Source: Rhodospirillales bacterium
Lineage (GTDB): Bacteria; Pseudomonadota; Alphaproteobacteria; Micavibrionales; UBA2020
DNA: 23,754 nt
Assembly (NCBI GenBank): GCA_023266795.1
Contig: JAHFPI010000004.1
Span: forward strand, 1 to 23,754
Direction: 5' to 3'
Shown in pieces: positions 1-7,771 of the stretch. Made by a program: the position numbers and the translations under genes. The stretch's first letter is position 1. Every line of letters starts with the position of its first letter. The notes beneath the pieces were generated by a model. That model worked only from the letters and a program-made list of their open reading frames with translations. It was not told the origin of the DNA and did not search any database.

Positions 1-40
1 CAACCCGATTCCCCGCCGCCGCCAGCGCCTTAAATCCCAG

Positions 41-69
41 TTGACATACATACGGGCTTCTGGTCTAAT
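41..69 (+). promoter_or_regulatory. Predicted sigma70-type promoter of rho
   Basis: A perfect -35 hexamer TTGACA lies at 41-46, followed by a 17-base spacer and a TCTAAT -10 box at 64-69 (5 of 6 matches to TATAAT). Transcription would start near 76 and run into rho, giving a leader of about 158 nt. Spacing and both boxes are seen directly; promoter activity is inferred. Confidence 0.7.
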
Positions 70-73
70 AACC

Positions 74-233
74 GCTGTCCACTCCTCGCAGGAAAAACAG
101 TCTGATCCAAGGACAGCCTGCCACGGACGCTTTCAAAATATCCCCCCTTTTTATCCAACGAGATAAATGCAATTTTTCCGCCCCCAGCGCATGATTTTTC
201 CCCGCAACCTTTTTCCACTAAAGAAATAGCCAC
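74..233 (+). promoter_or_regulatory. Long pyrimidine-rich rho leader, possible Rho autoregulation site
   Basis: The leader begins with a 7-base inverted repeat, GCTGTCC (74-80) and GGACAGC (111-117), almost exactly at the predicted transcript 5' end. Behind it comes a C- and T-rich, G-poor stretch; by hand count 141-210 has 26 C and 8 G. C-rich, G-poor, little-structured RNA is what Rho loads on, and rho genes are known in other bacteria to be autoregulated by premature termination in their leader. Autoregulation here is an inference. No other coding gene is visible in 1-233. Confidence 0.45.
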
Positions 234-1598
234 GTGAATAAACGCACACGCCCGCCCGGTACTGAAGCCACTCCCGCCGGCCCCTCTGAAGAGGAATTAA
301 AAGTAGCTCAGGACGTTGTCCGCACCGACACAAGCACCGCACTGAACCTGCATGAGCTGAAAACAAAATCGCCCGCCCAGCTGCTCATCTATGCCGAGAG
401 CGTCGGCGTGGAGAACTGCTCCACCATGCGCAAACAGGAAATCATGTTCGCCATCCTGAAACGGCTGGCCGAACAGGATATTCCAATCATCGGTTCCGGC
501 GTACTGGAAGTATTGCAGGACGGTTTTGGTTTCCTGCGCTCGCCGGAAGAGAATTATCTGCCGGGGCCGGACGACATTTACGTTTCGCCCAGCCAGATCA
601 AGCGTTTTGGTCTGCGCACCGGCGATACGGTCGATGGCGAGATCAGGTCGCCGAAGGATAACGAGCGCTATTTCGCGCTGCTCAAAGTCAACGCGATCAA
701 CTTTGAAAATCCGGATAACATCAAGCACCGCATCAATTTCGACAACCTGACGCCGCTGTATCCCGACCGCAAAATCACTCTCGAGCTGGACAACCCGACG
801 AAAAAAAGCAACATCCAGCGGGTGATCGAGCTGGTGGCGCCGATCGGCTTCGGCCAGCGCGCTCTGATTGTCGCCCAGCCACGGACGGGCAAAACGGTGA
901 TCATGCAGAACATCGCCCAGTCGATCGAAACCAACCATCCGGAAGCTTATCTGATCGTTCTGCTGATCGACGAACGTCCTGAGGAAGTGACCGACATGGA
1001 CCGCTCCGTCAGGGGTGAAGTCATCAGTTCCACCTTCGACGAACCGGCAACCCGTCACGTTCAGGTGGCGGAGATGGTGCTGGAGAAGGCCAAGCGCCTT
1101 GTCGAACACAAGCGCGATGTGGTGATTCTGCTCGATTCGATCACCCGTCTGGCGCGGGCTTATAACACCGTTGTGCCGTCCTCCGGCAAGGTTCTGACCG
1201 GCGGCGTGGACGCCAACGCGCTGCAGCGCCCCAAACGCTTCTTCGGCGCCGCGCGGAATATCGAGGAAGGCGGCTCGCTGACGATCATTTCAACCGCGCT
1301 GATCGATACCGGCAGCCGGATGGACGAAGTGATCTTCGAGGAATTCAAAGGCACCGGCAACTCCGAAATCGTGCTTGACCGCAAGATTTCCGACAAACGC
1401 GTCTTCCCGGCCATCGATATTCAGAAATCCGGCACCCGCAAGGAAGAGCTGCTGGTCGACAAGGACTCGCTGCATAAGATGTGGATGCTGCGCCGTATCC
1501 TCAGCCCGATGGGCACCGTCGATGCGATGGAGTTCCTGCTGGACAAAATGAAGGACACCAAGAACAACGACGAGTTCTTCAAGGTCATGAACCAGTAA
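234..1598 (+). CDS. rho: Transcription termination factor Rho
   Basis: Hexameric RNA-dependent ATPase/helicase that ends transcription at Rho-dependent sites and acts in the cytoplasm. The 454-residue product has a Rho N-terminal helical domain starting near residue 37 (LNLHELK), a cold-shock-type RNA-binding domain around 85-155 with GFGFLR at 97-102, and the ATPase core. The Walker A is AQPRTGKT (214-221), differing from the APPKAGKT of E. coli. Walker B ends in LLDSITRLARAY (299-310), and the Q-loop (LTGGVDANALQRPKR) and R-loop (GTGNSE) are present. The first 36 residues are an acidic, Pro/Thr-rich extension relative to E. coli Rho. The GTG at 234 is chosen because no in-frame ATG precedes conserved sequence; its Shine-Dalgarno (AAAGAAA) is weak. 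The 3' end overlaps the ancestral end of the convergent hydrolase gene by 14 bases. Confidence 0.97.
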   Translation: MNKRTRPPGTEATPAGPSEEELKVAQDVVRTDTSTALNLHELKTKSPAQLLIYAESVGVENCSTMRKQEIMFAILKRLAEQDIPIIGSGVLEVLQDGFGFLRSPEENYLPGPDDIYVSPSQIKRFGLRTGDTVDGEIRSPKDNERYFALLKVNAINFENPDNIKHRINFDNLTPLYPDRKITLELDNPTKKSNIQRVIELVAPIGFGQRALIVAQPRTGKTVIMQNIAQSIETNHPEAYLIVLLIDERPEEVTDMDRSVRGEVISSTFDEPATRHVQVAEMVLEKAKRLVEHKRDVVILLDSITRLARAYNTVVPSSGKVLTGGVDANALQRPKRFFGAARNIEEGGSLTIISTALIDTGSRMDEVIFEEFKGTGNSEIVLDRKISDKRVFPAIDIQKSGTRKEELLVDKDSLHKMWMLRRILSPMGTVDAMEFLLDKMKDTKNNDEFFKVMNQ

Positions 1599-2333
1599 GT
1601 CGCGCCCGTTCTCCCGCGAGGTTTTTCGCCAGAAATGCCGCCGTGCGGGCGTTTGCTTTATCCGCAGACGCCTTATTGTAGTGTTCGCCGCCAACGCGCG
1701 CGAAGGCGTGATCTACGCCCGGATAGACGATTGCCTCAATATTTTTATTGCCCTTCAGCGCGGCCAGAATTTTTGTCGGGCAGCAGGCGGCACAAACTTG
1801 TCTTTTTCGGCCATATGCATCAGCAGGGGTTTTGTGACCGAGGCGCTTTCATCCAGCATTTCTTCGATGCCGACACCGTAGTAACAGACGTTGCAATCAG
1901 CTCCCGAATGCGCCGCCATCAGATAGGCCAGTTTTCCGCCGAGGCAATAACCCAGCGTGCCCGCCCGGCCGTTGCAGCTTTTGTGTTTGCGGATAAACGC
2001 CAGCGTCGCCTGCAGGTCGGCGATTCCCCTGTCGATATCGAATCCCTGATAAAGCTGGAAGGCTTTTTGCCATTCGGCTTCCGTCTGGTCGGTGAGCTGG
2101 ATTCCCGGTTCCTGCCGCCAGAATAAATCCGGGCAGACGGCCAAATACCCCATCCGCGCGAAGGCGGCGCAAATCTCGCGCATGTTTTTATTCACGCCGA
2201 AAATTTCCTGAATGATAATGATGGCGGGTGCGGGCGCCGTTTTTTCCGGCATGGCCAGAAAAGCGCTGAAAGCGCCGTCGCCGTCCATGGTCTTGATTTC
2301 GACATCCTGATTCATGAGCATATTTTCAAACAT
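1585..2333 (-). pseudogene. Dienelactone hydrolase family protein, frameshifted
   Basis: An alpha/beta hydrolase of the dienelactone hydrolase family (Cys-Asp-His triad). As read, the ORF runs 2333-1755 for 192 residues and stops soon after KFVPPAARQK. The nucleophile motif GYCLGG (Cys130) and the acid-loop Asp178 (EKDKF) are in frame. The expected continuation, including PGVDHAFAR with the catalytic His, is present in the next frame and runs to a TGA at 1585-1587. Adding one A in the five-A run (plus-strand T run 1770-1774) restores a 249-residue protein of normal family length. The start is probably ATG 2333, though ATG 2321 or 2312 are also possible. It lies 13 bases behind the DUF255 gene, so the two are likely co-transcribed. 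The break is either a real mutation or a homopolymer sequencing/assembly error; the intact remainder of the other frame argues that it is recent or artificial. Confidence 0.85.
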
Positions 2334-2346
2334 TCAGCGGCGGAAA

Positions 2347-4407
2347 TCAACCGTCATTTGCGATGGGCCGGTGGCGCTTGTCGCGCTCCTGCCGCAGCAA
2401 TTGTTCCATCTCTTCCGGCGCGGTGACGGGCGCAAGGCATTGCCGGCCAAAGCAGACATAAACGGTCGTCTTTCCACCCACCAGCGTTTTACCAAAAGCC
2501 GGATGATCCTTCGGTAAAACTTTATCGGCGGGCAGCACCATTTTAGCCAGCGGCGGCAGGGAAAATTTCCTGAAAATACGCTGGAAAGAAGCCGCTTCCG
2601 CCGCGCCGGGCGGCGTCAGGATAATAACGGCGACGGGGTTTAAAAGAATATCGCTGTTGCCGAGAAGGGTGGCAAAGGGAAACACGTGATGGACAATTTC
2701 TCCGGAGAAGGCTTCGGCGGTTTCCCGCGCGCCATCCGCATAAACCTGTTTCCCCGTCAGTTGGTGCAGTCTGGCGAGAACGCCGACCATTGTCCCGTTG
2801 CCGGAGGGGACGGCGCCGTCATGCGCGGATTTGGGGCGCAGCAGCAGGCCGGTCGCCTGCACGGGAGACATGAAATAGCCGCCGTTTTTTTTATCACAAA
2901 AATCATTATCAAGAACATCTGTCCAGATGAGTGCCTGCGAAAGGTAATCCACATTTTGCGTGGCGTCATATAGCGCAAGGGCGGCGGCCGTCATGTTGGC
3001 GTAGTCTTCCAGCAAAGCAGCGTGTTTTGCTGCGCCGGAACACCAGCTATGGCTTAAGCGCCCGTCTTTATTCATCATGCAGGCGGTGATGAACCTGAAA
3101 GCGTTTTCGGCGGCTTCCACCCATTCGCGGCAGTCCAGCGCAAATCCGGCTTTGGCAAGCGCCGCGATCATCAGGCCGTTTCCGTCGGCAAGAACTTTAT
3201 TGTCCAGCAGCGGCGGCACGCGTTTATTACGCACGATCTTGAGTTTCCCCCGCGCCGCGCCCAGTTGCATTTCCTCCTGCGGCGAGCGGTAATCGGAAGT
3301 TTGCAGGCGGTTGAGGATATTCACGCCCTCCCAGTTGCCGAAGCGCGTCACGTCATAGGTTTTTTTGAATATTTCAGATTCGGCGCCTAAAATTCCGTCG
3401 ATTTCATCGGCTGTCCACACATAGTATTTTCCTTCCACGCCTTCGCTGTCGGCGTCGAGGCTGGCGGCAAAGGCGGTATGGCTTAAATTCCTGACCGCCA
3501 GATCCTGCCTGACCCACTCGATGGTTTCCGACAGCCGTTCGGCGAACAGCGGATGCTGGGTTTCCTTGTAGACTTCGGTCAGCAGCGCGATAAACTGCGC
3601 GTTGTCGTAGAGCATCTTTTCAAAATGCGGCACCAGCCATTCGGCGTCGACGGCATAGCGGGCGATGCCGCCGCCGAGGTGGTCATAGATGCCGCCCTGA
3701 CAGATGCGCGTCAGGCTGTGGATGACTGCGGATTTATAGGCGTCGCCGCCGGTGCGGATATAGGCGTTCCACAGCAGGTTGAGAATGGTCAGGTTGGGGA
3801 ATTTCGGCGCAGCGCCGATGCCGCCGTTGGCGGGATCAATCAGGCTGAGAAAATAACTGCTGATTTTATCCAGCGTTTCGCGGGAGACAATCTGTCCCGG
3901 CTGGCCGCTGTTGAGTTTTTCCAGCGCCGTCGTCAGGTTTTTGATGTTATGCGCGATTTTATCCTTGTCCTGCGCATAGCTTTCGGCGATGCCGCGCAGG
4001 ATTTCGCGGAAGGACGGCATGCCGTAGCGCGGCTGGGGCGGAAAATAGGTGCCGCCCCAGAAAGGCGCGCCGCCCGGTGTCAGGAACATGGTCAGCGGCC
4101 AGCCGCCCGGCTTGCCCATGAGCGACAGGGCATTCTGGTACAGCGCATCGAGATCAGGCCTTTCCTCGCGGTCGAGTTTAATGCAGATAAAATGCTGGTT
4201 CATCAGGGCGGCGGTGGAAGGGTCTTCAAAGCTCTCATGCGCCATGACATGGCACCAATGGCAGGCGGCATAGCCGACGGACAGCAAAACCGGCTTGTTC
4301 TCCAGCCGCGCCTTTTCCAGCGCCGCCGCGCTCCACGGCATCCAGTCCACGGGATTATCCCGATGCTGGCGGAGATAGGGGCTGGTTTCGTCCTTTAAAA
4401 GATTCAT
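2347..4407 (-). CDS. DUF255 / YyaL-type thioredoxin-domain protein
   Basis: A 686-residue protein of the DUF255 (YyaL, SSP411-like) family. The N-terminal ~160 residues form a thioredoxin-like domain opening with NLLKDETSPYLRQH and DNPVDW, with a CHWC redox motif at residues 49-52. The rest resembles the alpha/alpha six-hairpin barrel domain found in this family, with family-typical patches such as YDHLGGGIARY and MLYDNAQ. Length matches the family (about 670-700). The biochemical role of the family is poorly defined; a thiol-redox or sugar-processing role would be speculation. The ATG at 4407 has a weak AAGAAAG upstream. It is divergent from the [2Fe-2S] gene at 4461, with only 53 bases shared between the two starts, and it is followed by the frameshifted hydrolase. 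Confidence 0.93.
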   Translation of the reverse strand: MNLLKDETSPYLRQHRDNPVDWMPWSAAALEKARLENKPVLLSVGYAACHWCHVMAHESFEDPSTAALMNQHFICIKLDREERPDLDALYQNALSLMGKPGGWPLTMFLTPGGAPFWGGTYFPPQPRYGMPSFREILRGIAESYAQDKDKIAHNIKNLTTALEKLNSGQPGQIVSRETLDKISSYFLSLIDPANGGIGAAPKFPNLTILNLLWNAYIRTGGDAYKSAVIHSLTRICQGGIYDHLGGGIARYAVDAEWLVPHFEKMLYDNAQFIALLTEVYKETQHPLFAERLSETIEWVRQDLAVRNLSHTAFAASLDADSEGVEGKYYVWTADEIDGILGAESEIFKKTYDVTRFGNWEGVNILNRLQTSDYRSPQEEMQLGAARGKLKIVRNKRVPPLLDNKVLADGNGLMIAALAKAGFALDCREWVEAAENAFRFITACMMNKDGRLSHSWCSGAAKHAALLEDYANMTAAALALYDATQNVDYLSQALIWTDVLDNDFCDKKNGGYFMSPVQATGLLLRPKSAHDGAVPSGNGTMVGVLARLHQLTGKQVYADGARETAEAFSGEIVHHVFPFATLLGNSDILLNPVAVIILTPPGAAEAASFQRIFRKFSLPPLAKMVLPADKVLPKDHPAFGKTLVGGKTTVYVCFGRQCLAPVTAPEEMEQLLRQERDKRHRPIANDG

Positions 4408-4460
4408 ATTGTGGCTGTGCTTTCTTTTGACTACCTTACAGGAAATAAGGAATCATCACT

Positions 4461-4790
4461 ATGGGATACTATAAAACACATGTTTTTTGCTGCACCAACG
4501 AGAGGCCGGTTGGCCATGAGCGCGGCTGCTGCAAGGAAAAAGGTTCCGACAAATTACGGAGCTACATGAAAGTGCGGGTGAAGGAGCTGGGGCTTGATGC
4601 CGTGCGCGTCAACACCTCCGGTTGTCTTGACCGCTGCGAACTGGGCCCGACGATGGTGATTTATCCGGAGGGCGTCTGGTATACTTATAAATCCCCCGCC
4701 GATGTTGACGAAATTATCAGCCGCCATCTGCAAAAAGGCGAACGGGTGGAGCGGCTGCTGCTCCCTGATGTAAACATACCGGAGAAGTAA
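4461..4790 (+). CDS. Thioredoxin-like [2Fe-2S] ferredoxin
   Basis: A 109-residue protein of the thioredoxin-like (Shethna/NuoE-related) [2Fe-2S] ferredoxin family, a small electron carrier. Likely cluster ligands are the Cys pairs Cys10/Cys11 and Cys23/Cys24 plus Cys55 and Cys59 in SGCLDRCELGP, matching the C-x12-C ... C-x3-C arrangement. The middle stretch (TMVIYPEGVWYTYKSPAD) is typical of the family. A GGAAATAAGGA purine tract precedes the ATG. Its TAA (4788-4790) shares its last base with the ATG of mnmE, and the mnmE Shine-Dalgarno GGAGAAG lies inside this gene, so the two are probably translationally coupled. The electron partner is unknown. Confidence 0.9.
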   Translation: MGYYKTHVFCCTNERPVGHERGCCKEKGSDKLRSYMKVRVKELGLDAVRVNTSGCLDRCELGPTMVIYPEGVWYTYKSPADVDEIISRHLQKGERVERLLLPDVNIPEK

Positions 4791-6115
4791 TGGATACGAT
4801 TTTTGCCGTGGCGTCTGGGTTGCAGCGTGCGGGCGTATCGGTCATCCGCGTTTCCGGCCCTGCGGCGCTGCTGACGTATAAGGAACTGTCGGGCCGCCCC
4901 GTCCCGCCGCCGCGCATGGCGGTGTTTGGCAGCTTCCGCGTGCCGGAAACTGAAAAAATGCTTGATCGCGGCATGGCGATTTATTTCGAGAAGCCCTCAA
5001 GCTTTACCGGCGAGGACGTGGTGGAATACCACCTGCACGGCGGCGTGGCGGTGGTACGGGGATTTCTGACGGAGCTGGCGAAGCTGCCCGGCTGCCGTCT
5101 GGCCGAACCGGGAGAATTCACACGCCGCGCGTTCGAGCATGATAAAATCGACCTGACGGCCGCAGAGGCGGTGGCCGACCTGATTAATGCCGAAACGGAA
5201 GCGCAGCGGGTGCAGGCGCTCGACCAGCTGGGCGGCGGTCTGGCGCGGCTGTATCAGGACTGGGCGGAAAGACTGCAAAAAGTGCTGGCGCATCAGGAAG
5301 CAGATATAGAATTCCCCGAAGAGGATATGCCGGCGCGGATTTCGGACAAACTCAAGCCAGAAATCAGAATATTAATCAAGGAAATCCGCGCGCATCTTGA
5401 CGACAAACGGCGCGGCGAAAGGCTGCGCAACGGCGTGATGATCGCTATTCTGGGCGCGCCGAATGCCGGAAAATCCAGCCTGCTGAACGCGCTGGCGCGG
5501 CGCGATGTGGCGATTGTTTCCGAAGAAGCGGGCACGACGCGGGATATTATCGAAGCGCATCTTGATTTGGGCGGCTACCCCGTTATCCTCGCCGATACGG
5601 CGGGGCTGCGCCTCACGGAGGGCAGGGTCGAAGCGGAAGGCATTCGCCGCGCCCACAAGCTGGCAGGGAATGCGGATATAAAAATAATTTTATTTGACAG
5701 CGCTTTGCCGACGCCTGATGCAGAAACACTCAAGGTGGTCGATGATAATAGCATTGTTGTCCTGACCAAATCAGACTGCATACCGCAAACGCCGGAAAAA
5801 ACCGTCGCCGGAAAAAAAGCGCTGTGGGTGTCGTCCACCACGGGCGCGGGGCTTGAGGCGCTGCTGAAAGCTCTGACGGAAAAAGTAGCCGCTCTGTTTG
5901 AAACGCGCGACGGCCCCTCCCTGACGCGGGAACGGCACCGGCGGGCGCTGGAAGAGGTGGAAGAGGCGCTGAAACGCTGTCTTGACGCAGATCTGCCGGA
6001 GCTGGCCGCCGAGGATCTCCGGCTTGCCCTGCGCAGCCTCGGGGCGGTAACCGGCAGGGTGCATGTCGAGACGCTGCTGGACACGATTTTCAAGGATTTT
6101 TGTATCGGTAAATAG
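4790..6115 (+). CDS. mnmE: tRNA modification GTPase MnmE (TrmE)
   Basis: GTPase that with MnmG (GidA) installs the 5-carboxymethylaminomethyl group on the wobble uridine of certain tRNAs. The 441-residue product has the N-terminal tetrahydrofolate-binding domain (DTIFAVASG at 2-10, EPGEFTRRAFEHDKIDLT around 106-123), a helical domain, and an inserted G domain with G1 GAPNAGKS (222-229), G3 DTAG (269-272) and G4 TKSD (326-329). The C-terminus is FCIGK with the conserved Cys438. Length is slightly below the usual ~450. Start ATG 4790 has GGAGAAG 2 bases upstream and overlaps the preceding stop by one base. In many alphaproteobacteria mnmE lies next to mnmG and rsmG; here guaC follows instead. 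Confidence 0.97.
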   Translation: MDTIFAVASGLQRAGVSVIRVSGPAALLTYKELSGRPVPPPRMAVFGSFRVPETEKMLDRGMAIYFEKPSSFTGEDVVEYHLHGGVAVVRGFLTELAKLPGCRLAEPGEFTRRAFEHDKIDLTAAEAVADLINAETEAQRVQALDQLGGGLARLYQDWAERLQKVLAHQEADIEFPEEDMPARISDKLKPEIRILIKEIRAHLDDKRRGERLRNGVMIAILGAPNAGKSSLLNALARRDVAIVSEEAGTTRDIIEAHLDLGGYPVILADTAGLRLTEGRVEAEGIRRAHKLAGNADIKIILFDSALPTPDAETLKVVDDNSIVVLTKSDCIPQTPEKTVAGKKALWVSSTTGAGLEALLKALTEKVAALFETRDGPSLTRERHRRALEEVEEALKRCLDADLPELAAEDLRLALRSLGAVTGRVHVETLLDTIFKDFCIGK

Positions 6116-6126
6116 CAAGATTCTGC

Positions 6127-6155
6127 TTGGAATCGGCGCGAAAAACCCCTATACA
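6127..6155 (+). promoter_or_regulatory. Candidate guaC promoter and leader inverted repeat
   Basis: TTGGAA at 6127-6132, a 17-base spacer and TATACA at 6150-6155 fit a moderate sigma70-type promoter in the 130-base gap between mnmE and guaC. A 6-base inverted repeat, GAAACC (6161-6166) and GGTTTC (6180-6185), begins at the predicted start site and could be an operator. Both assignments are inference. Confidence 0.4.
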
Positions 6156-6245
6156 TAGTCGAAACCCCCCGAAAATAACGGTTTCACATTGATGGATTGA
6201 GAAGTCCACGGTGTCTTGTTGTGTGTTTTTGACCGGAGACGAACC

Positions 6246-7259
6246 ATGCGTATTGAAGCTGACCGCAAACTTGATTTTGACGATGTACTGATCAGGCCGA
6301 AACGTTCCGGACTGAAATCCCGGTCGGAGGTTGACCTGCGGCGCAGTTTCAAAACGCCGCACGCCAAGATCGAGATTTCCGGCGTGCCGATTATCGCCGC
6401 CAACATGGATTCGGTGGGTACGCTCAAAATGGCGGCGGCGCTGGCCGAGCACAATATTTTCACCGCGCTGCACAAGCATTACACGCTGGACGACCTGAAG
6501 AATGCCAATCTTTCCGGCGACTTCACCTTCAGCACCTTCGGCATCGACGACCTGAATAAAATCGATACGGTGATGAACACGCTGAAAAGCAATTCGATCA
6601 ATAAAATCTGCCTCGATGTGGCCAATGGCTATACCGAGAATTTCGTCGAATTCATTCGCGAAGTGCGGAAGCACCATCCGAACAAGATCATCATGGCGGG
6701 AAACGTGGCGACGGCGGACATGACGGAAGCGCTGATACTGGCGGGGGCGGATATCGTCAAGGTCGGCATCGGCCCCGGCTCCGCCTGCATGACGCGGGCG
6801 ATGACCGGCATCGGCTATCCGCAACTTTCCTCGGTGATCGAATGCGCGGACGCGGCGCACGGCCTCGGCGGGCTGATGTGCGCCGACGGCGGCTGCAAGA
6901 TGCCGGGCGACGTGTCCAAGGCCTTCGGCGCGGGCGCGGATTTCGTGATGTTGGGCGGCATGTTCGCCGGGCATACCGAATGCCTGTCGGCGGAGCAGCT
7001 GAAAGACCTCGCCAAGAACGACAACATGATCGCGTACTACGGCATGTCTTCCGAAGAGGCGATGAACAAATATTCCGGTGGCGTGGCCAAGCACCGCGCT
7101 TCCGAGGGGCGCGTCATCCAGATCGAATACAAGGGAGACGTGAAGGACACGGTGCAGGACATCCTGGGCGGCATCCGCTCCGCCTGCACCTACGTCGGCG
7201 CCTCACGCCTGAAAGAACTGTCCAAACGCACGACTTTCGTTATTAAAACCGCAGGGTAG
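6246..7259 (+). CDS. guaC: GMP reductase
   Basis: NADPH-dependent conversion of GMP to IMP plus ammonia, a purine salvage step in the cytoplasm. The 337-residue product matches bacterial/eukaryotic GuaC rather than the longer IMP dehydrogenase: it starts MRIEADRKLDFDDVLIRPKR, lacks CBS domains, and has the GPGSACMTRAMTGIGYPQ loop with catalytic Cys181 and Thr183. It also carries LDVANGY, DGGCKMPGD, YYGMSS and the RASEGR segment with Glu287. The ATG at 6246 is chosen over an earlier in-frame ATG (6216) because it has a CGGAGAC Shine-Dalgarno and aligns with the usual family N-terminus. It follows mnmE on the same strand but has its own candidate promoter, and it ends 2 bases from a convergent small gene. 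Confidence 0.96.
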   Translation: MRIEADRKLDFDDVLIRPKRSGLKSRSEVDLRRSFKTPHAKIEISGVPIIAANMDSVGTLKMAAALAEHNIFTALHKHYTLDDLKNANLSGDFTFSTFGIDDLNKIDTVMNTLKSNSINKICLDVANGYTENFVEFIREVRKHHPNKIIMAGNVATADMTEALILAGADIVKVGIGPGSACMTRAMTGIGYPQLSSVIECADAAHGLGGLMCADGGCKMPGDVSKAFGAGADFVMLGGMFAGHTECLSAEQLKDLAKNDNMIAYYGMSSEEAMNKYSGGVAKHRASEGRVIQIEYKGDVKDTVQDILGGIRSACTYVGASRLKELSKRTTFVIKTAG

Positions 7260-7261
7260 TC

Positions 7262-7441
7262 TTACCCGTTTTTAGGCTTCTTTGGATAAACACGTTTGGC
7301 GCGGATGGGGTCGGGCAGCGCCTCGCTCTCAGCCCATTCTTCCAGCGACCGCTTCATATCCGCCGCCCTTACGGCCGGGTCTTTCCACCGTTCATTCAGT
7401 TTTTTGAGCAATTCAGCGGTATCGTCTTTTTTCTTCGGCAT
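7262..7441 (-). CDS. Small charged hypothetical protein (59 aa)
   Basis: A 59-codon ORF that begins MPKKKDDTAELLKKL and ends KRVYPKKPKNG. It is preceded by AAGGAAACAAT, a good Shine-Dalgarno at proper distance. The protein is highly charged, with a predicted helical middle (ELLKKLNERWKD ... MKRSLEEWAES) and a basic C-terminal tail; it has no Cys and no membrane segment. It is divergent from rpmJ and convergent with guaC (2 bases between stops). I recognise no family. Coding status rests on the ribosome-binding site, the neat fit between neighbours and non-random composition. Confidence 0.65.
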   Translation of the reverse strand: MPKKKDDTAELLKKLNERWKDPAVRAADMKRSLEEWAESEALPDPIRAKRVYPKKPKNG

Positions 7442-7513
7442 ATTGTTTCCTTGTCATGATTCGACGAAATAATATGGCAATTTGTGATGTTACGTCAATA
7501 TTTAAATGCTCCA

Positions 7514-7542
7514 TTGACGAAAACCAAAAATATCAGTAGTTT
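7514..7542 (+). promoter_or_regulatory. Candidate rpmJ promoter with inverted repeat
   Basis: In the 149-base gap between the divergent small gene and rpmJ, TTGACG (7514-7519) is followed 17 bases later by TAGTTT (7537-7542), a weak -10. A 7-base inverted repeat, CGTCAAT (7493-7499) and ATTGACG (7513-7519), overlaps the -35 and could be an operator. The assignment is tentative. Confidence 0.3.
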
Positions 7543-7590
7543 GCAGAACTTGTTCAAAGCTATCCGTGCGTAATAGATTGGAATTCTGAC

Positions 7591-7728
7591 ATGAAAAAGA
7601 CCTCGTCGATTAAATCGCTGAAATCACGCGATAAAAATAACAAAGTTGTTCGCCGCCGTGATGGCAAAGGCAAAGTCCGCCTTTATGTGATCAACAAAGA
7701 AAAGCCGCGCATGAAAGCGAAACAGTAA
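7591..7728 (+). CDS. rpmJ: 50S ribosomal protein L36 (C- type)
   Basis: A 45-residue ribosomal protein of the large subunit. The N-terminal IKSLKSRDKNNKVVRRRDG and C-terminal YVINKEKPRMKAKQ match the alphaproteobacterial type of L36, which lacks the zinc-binding cysteines. This copy has no Cys at all and carries a short extra loop (DGKGKVRL) compared with the usual 41-residue form. It stands alone rather than in the spc operon. The region GATTGGAATTCTGAC upstream gives only a weak Shine-Dalgarno (TTGGAA). Confidence 0.9.
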   Translation: MKKTSSIKSLKSRDKNNKVVRRRDGKGKVRLYVINKEKPRMKAKQ

Positions 7729-7743
7729 GCTTGCGGCGAATCC

Positions 7744-7752
7744 TGATATAAT
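7744..7752 (+). promoter_or_regulatory. Extended -10 promoter of mreB
   Basis: TGATATAAT at 7744-7752 is an exact extended -10 element (TGnTATAAT), 19 bases before the mreB ATG. No good -35 box is seen at 17 bases, which is usual for extended -10 promoters. The predicted start near 7759 leaves a very short leader that still holds the AAAGGGAA Shine-Dalgarno. The box also sits in a small CCTGA-TATAA-TCAGG palindrome. Confidence 0.5.
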
Positions 7753-7771
7753 CAGGCCAAAGGGAACTTCG

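Noticed and set aside
1..40. Possible 3' end of an upstream gene
   Set aside because: One frame reads a few Pro/Ala codons to a TAA at 31-33, but this is too short to support a call.
297..1109. Antisense 270-residue open frame opposite rho
   Set aside because: It is a shadow of the rho codon pattern, has no ribosome-binding site and an Arg/His-rich low-quality composition.
6090..7094. Antisense 334-residue open frame opposite guaC
   Set aside because: Shadow of guaC; Arg/His/Gln-rich translation without domain features.
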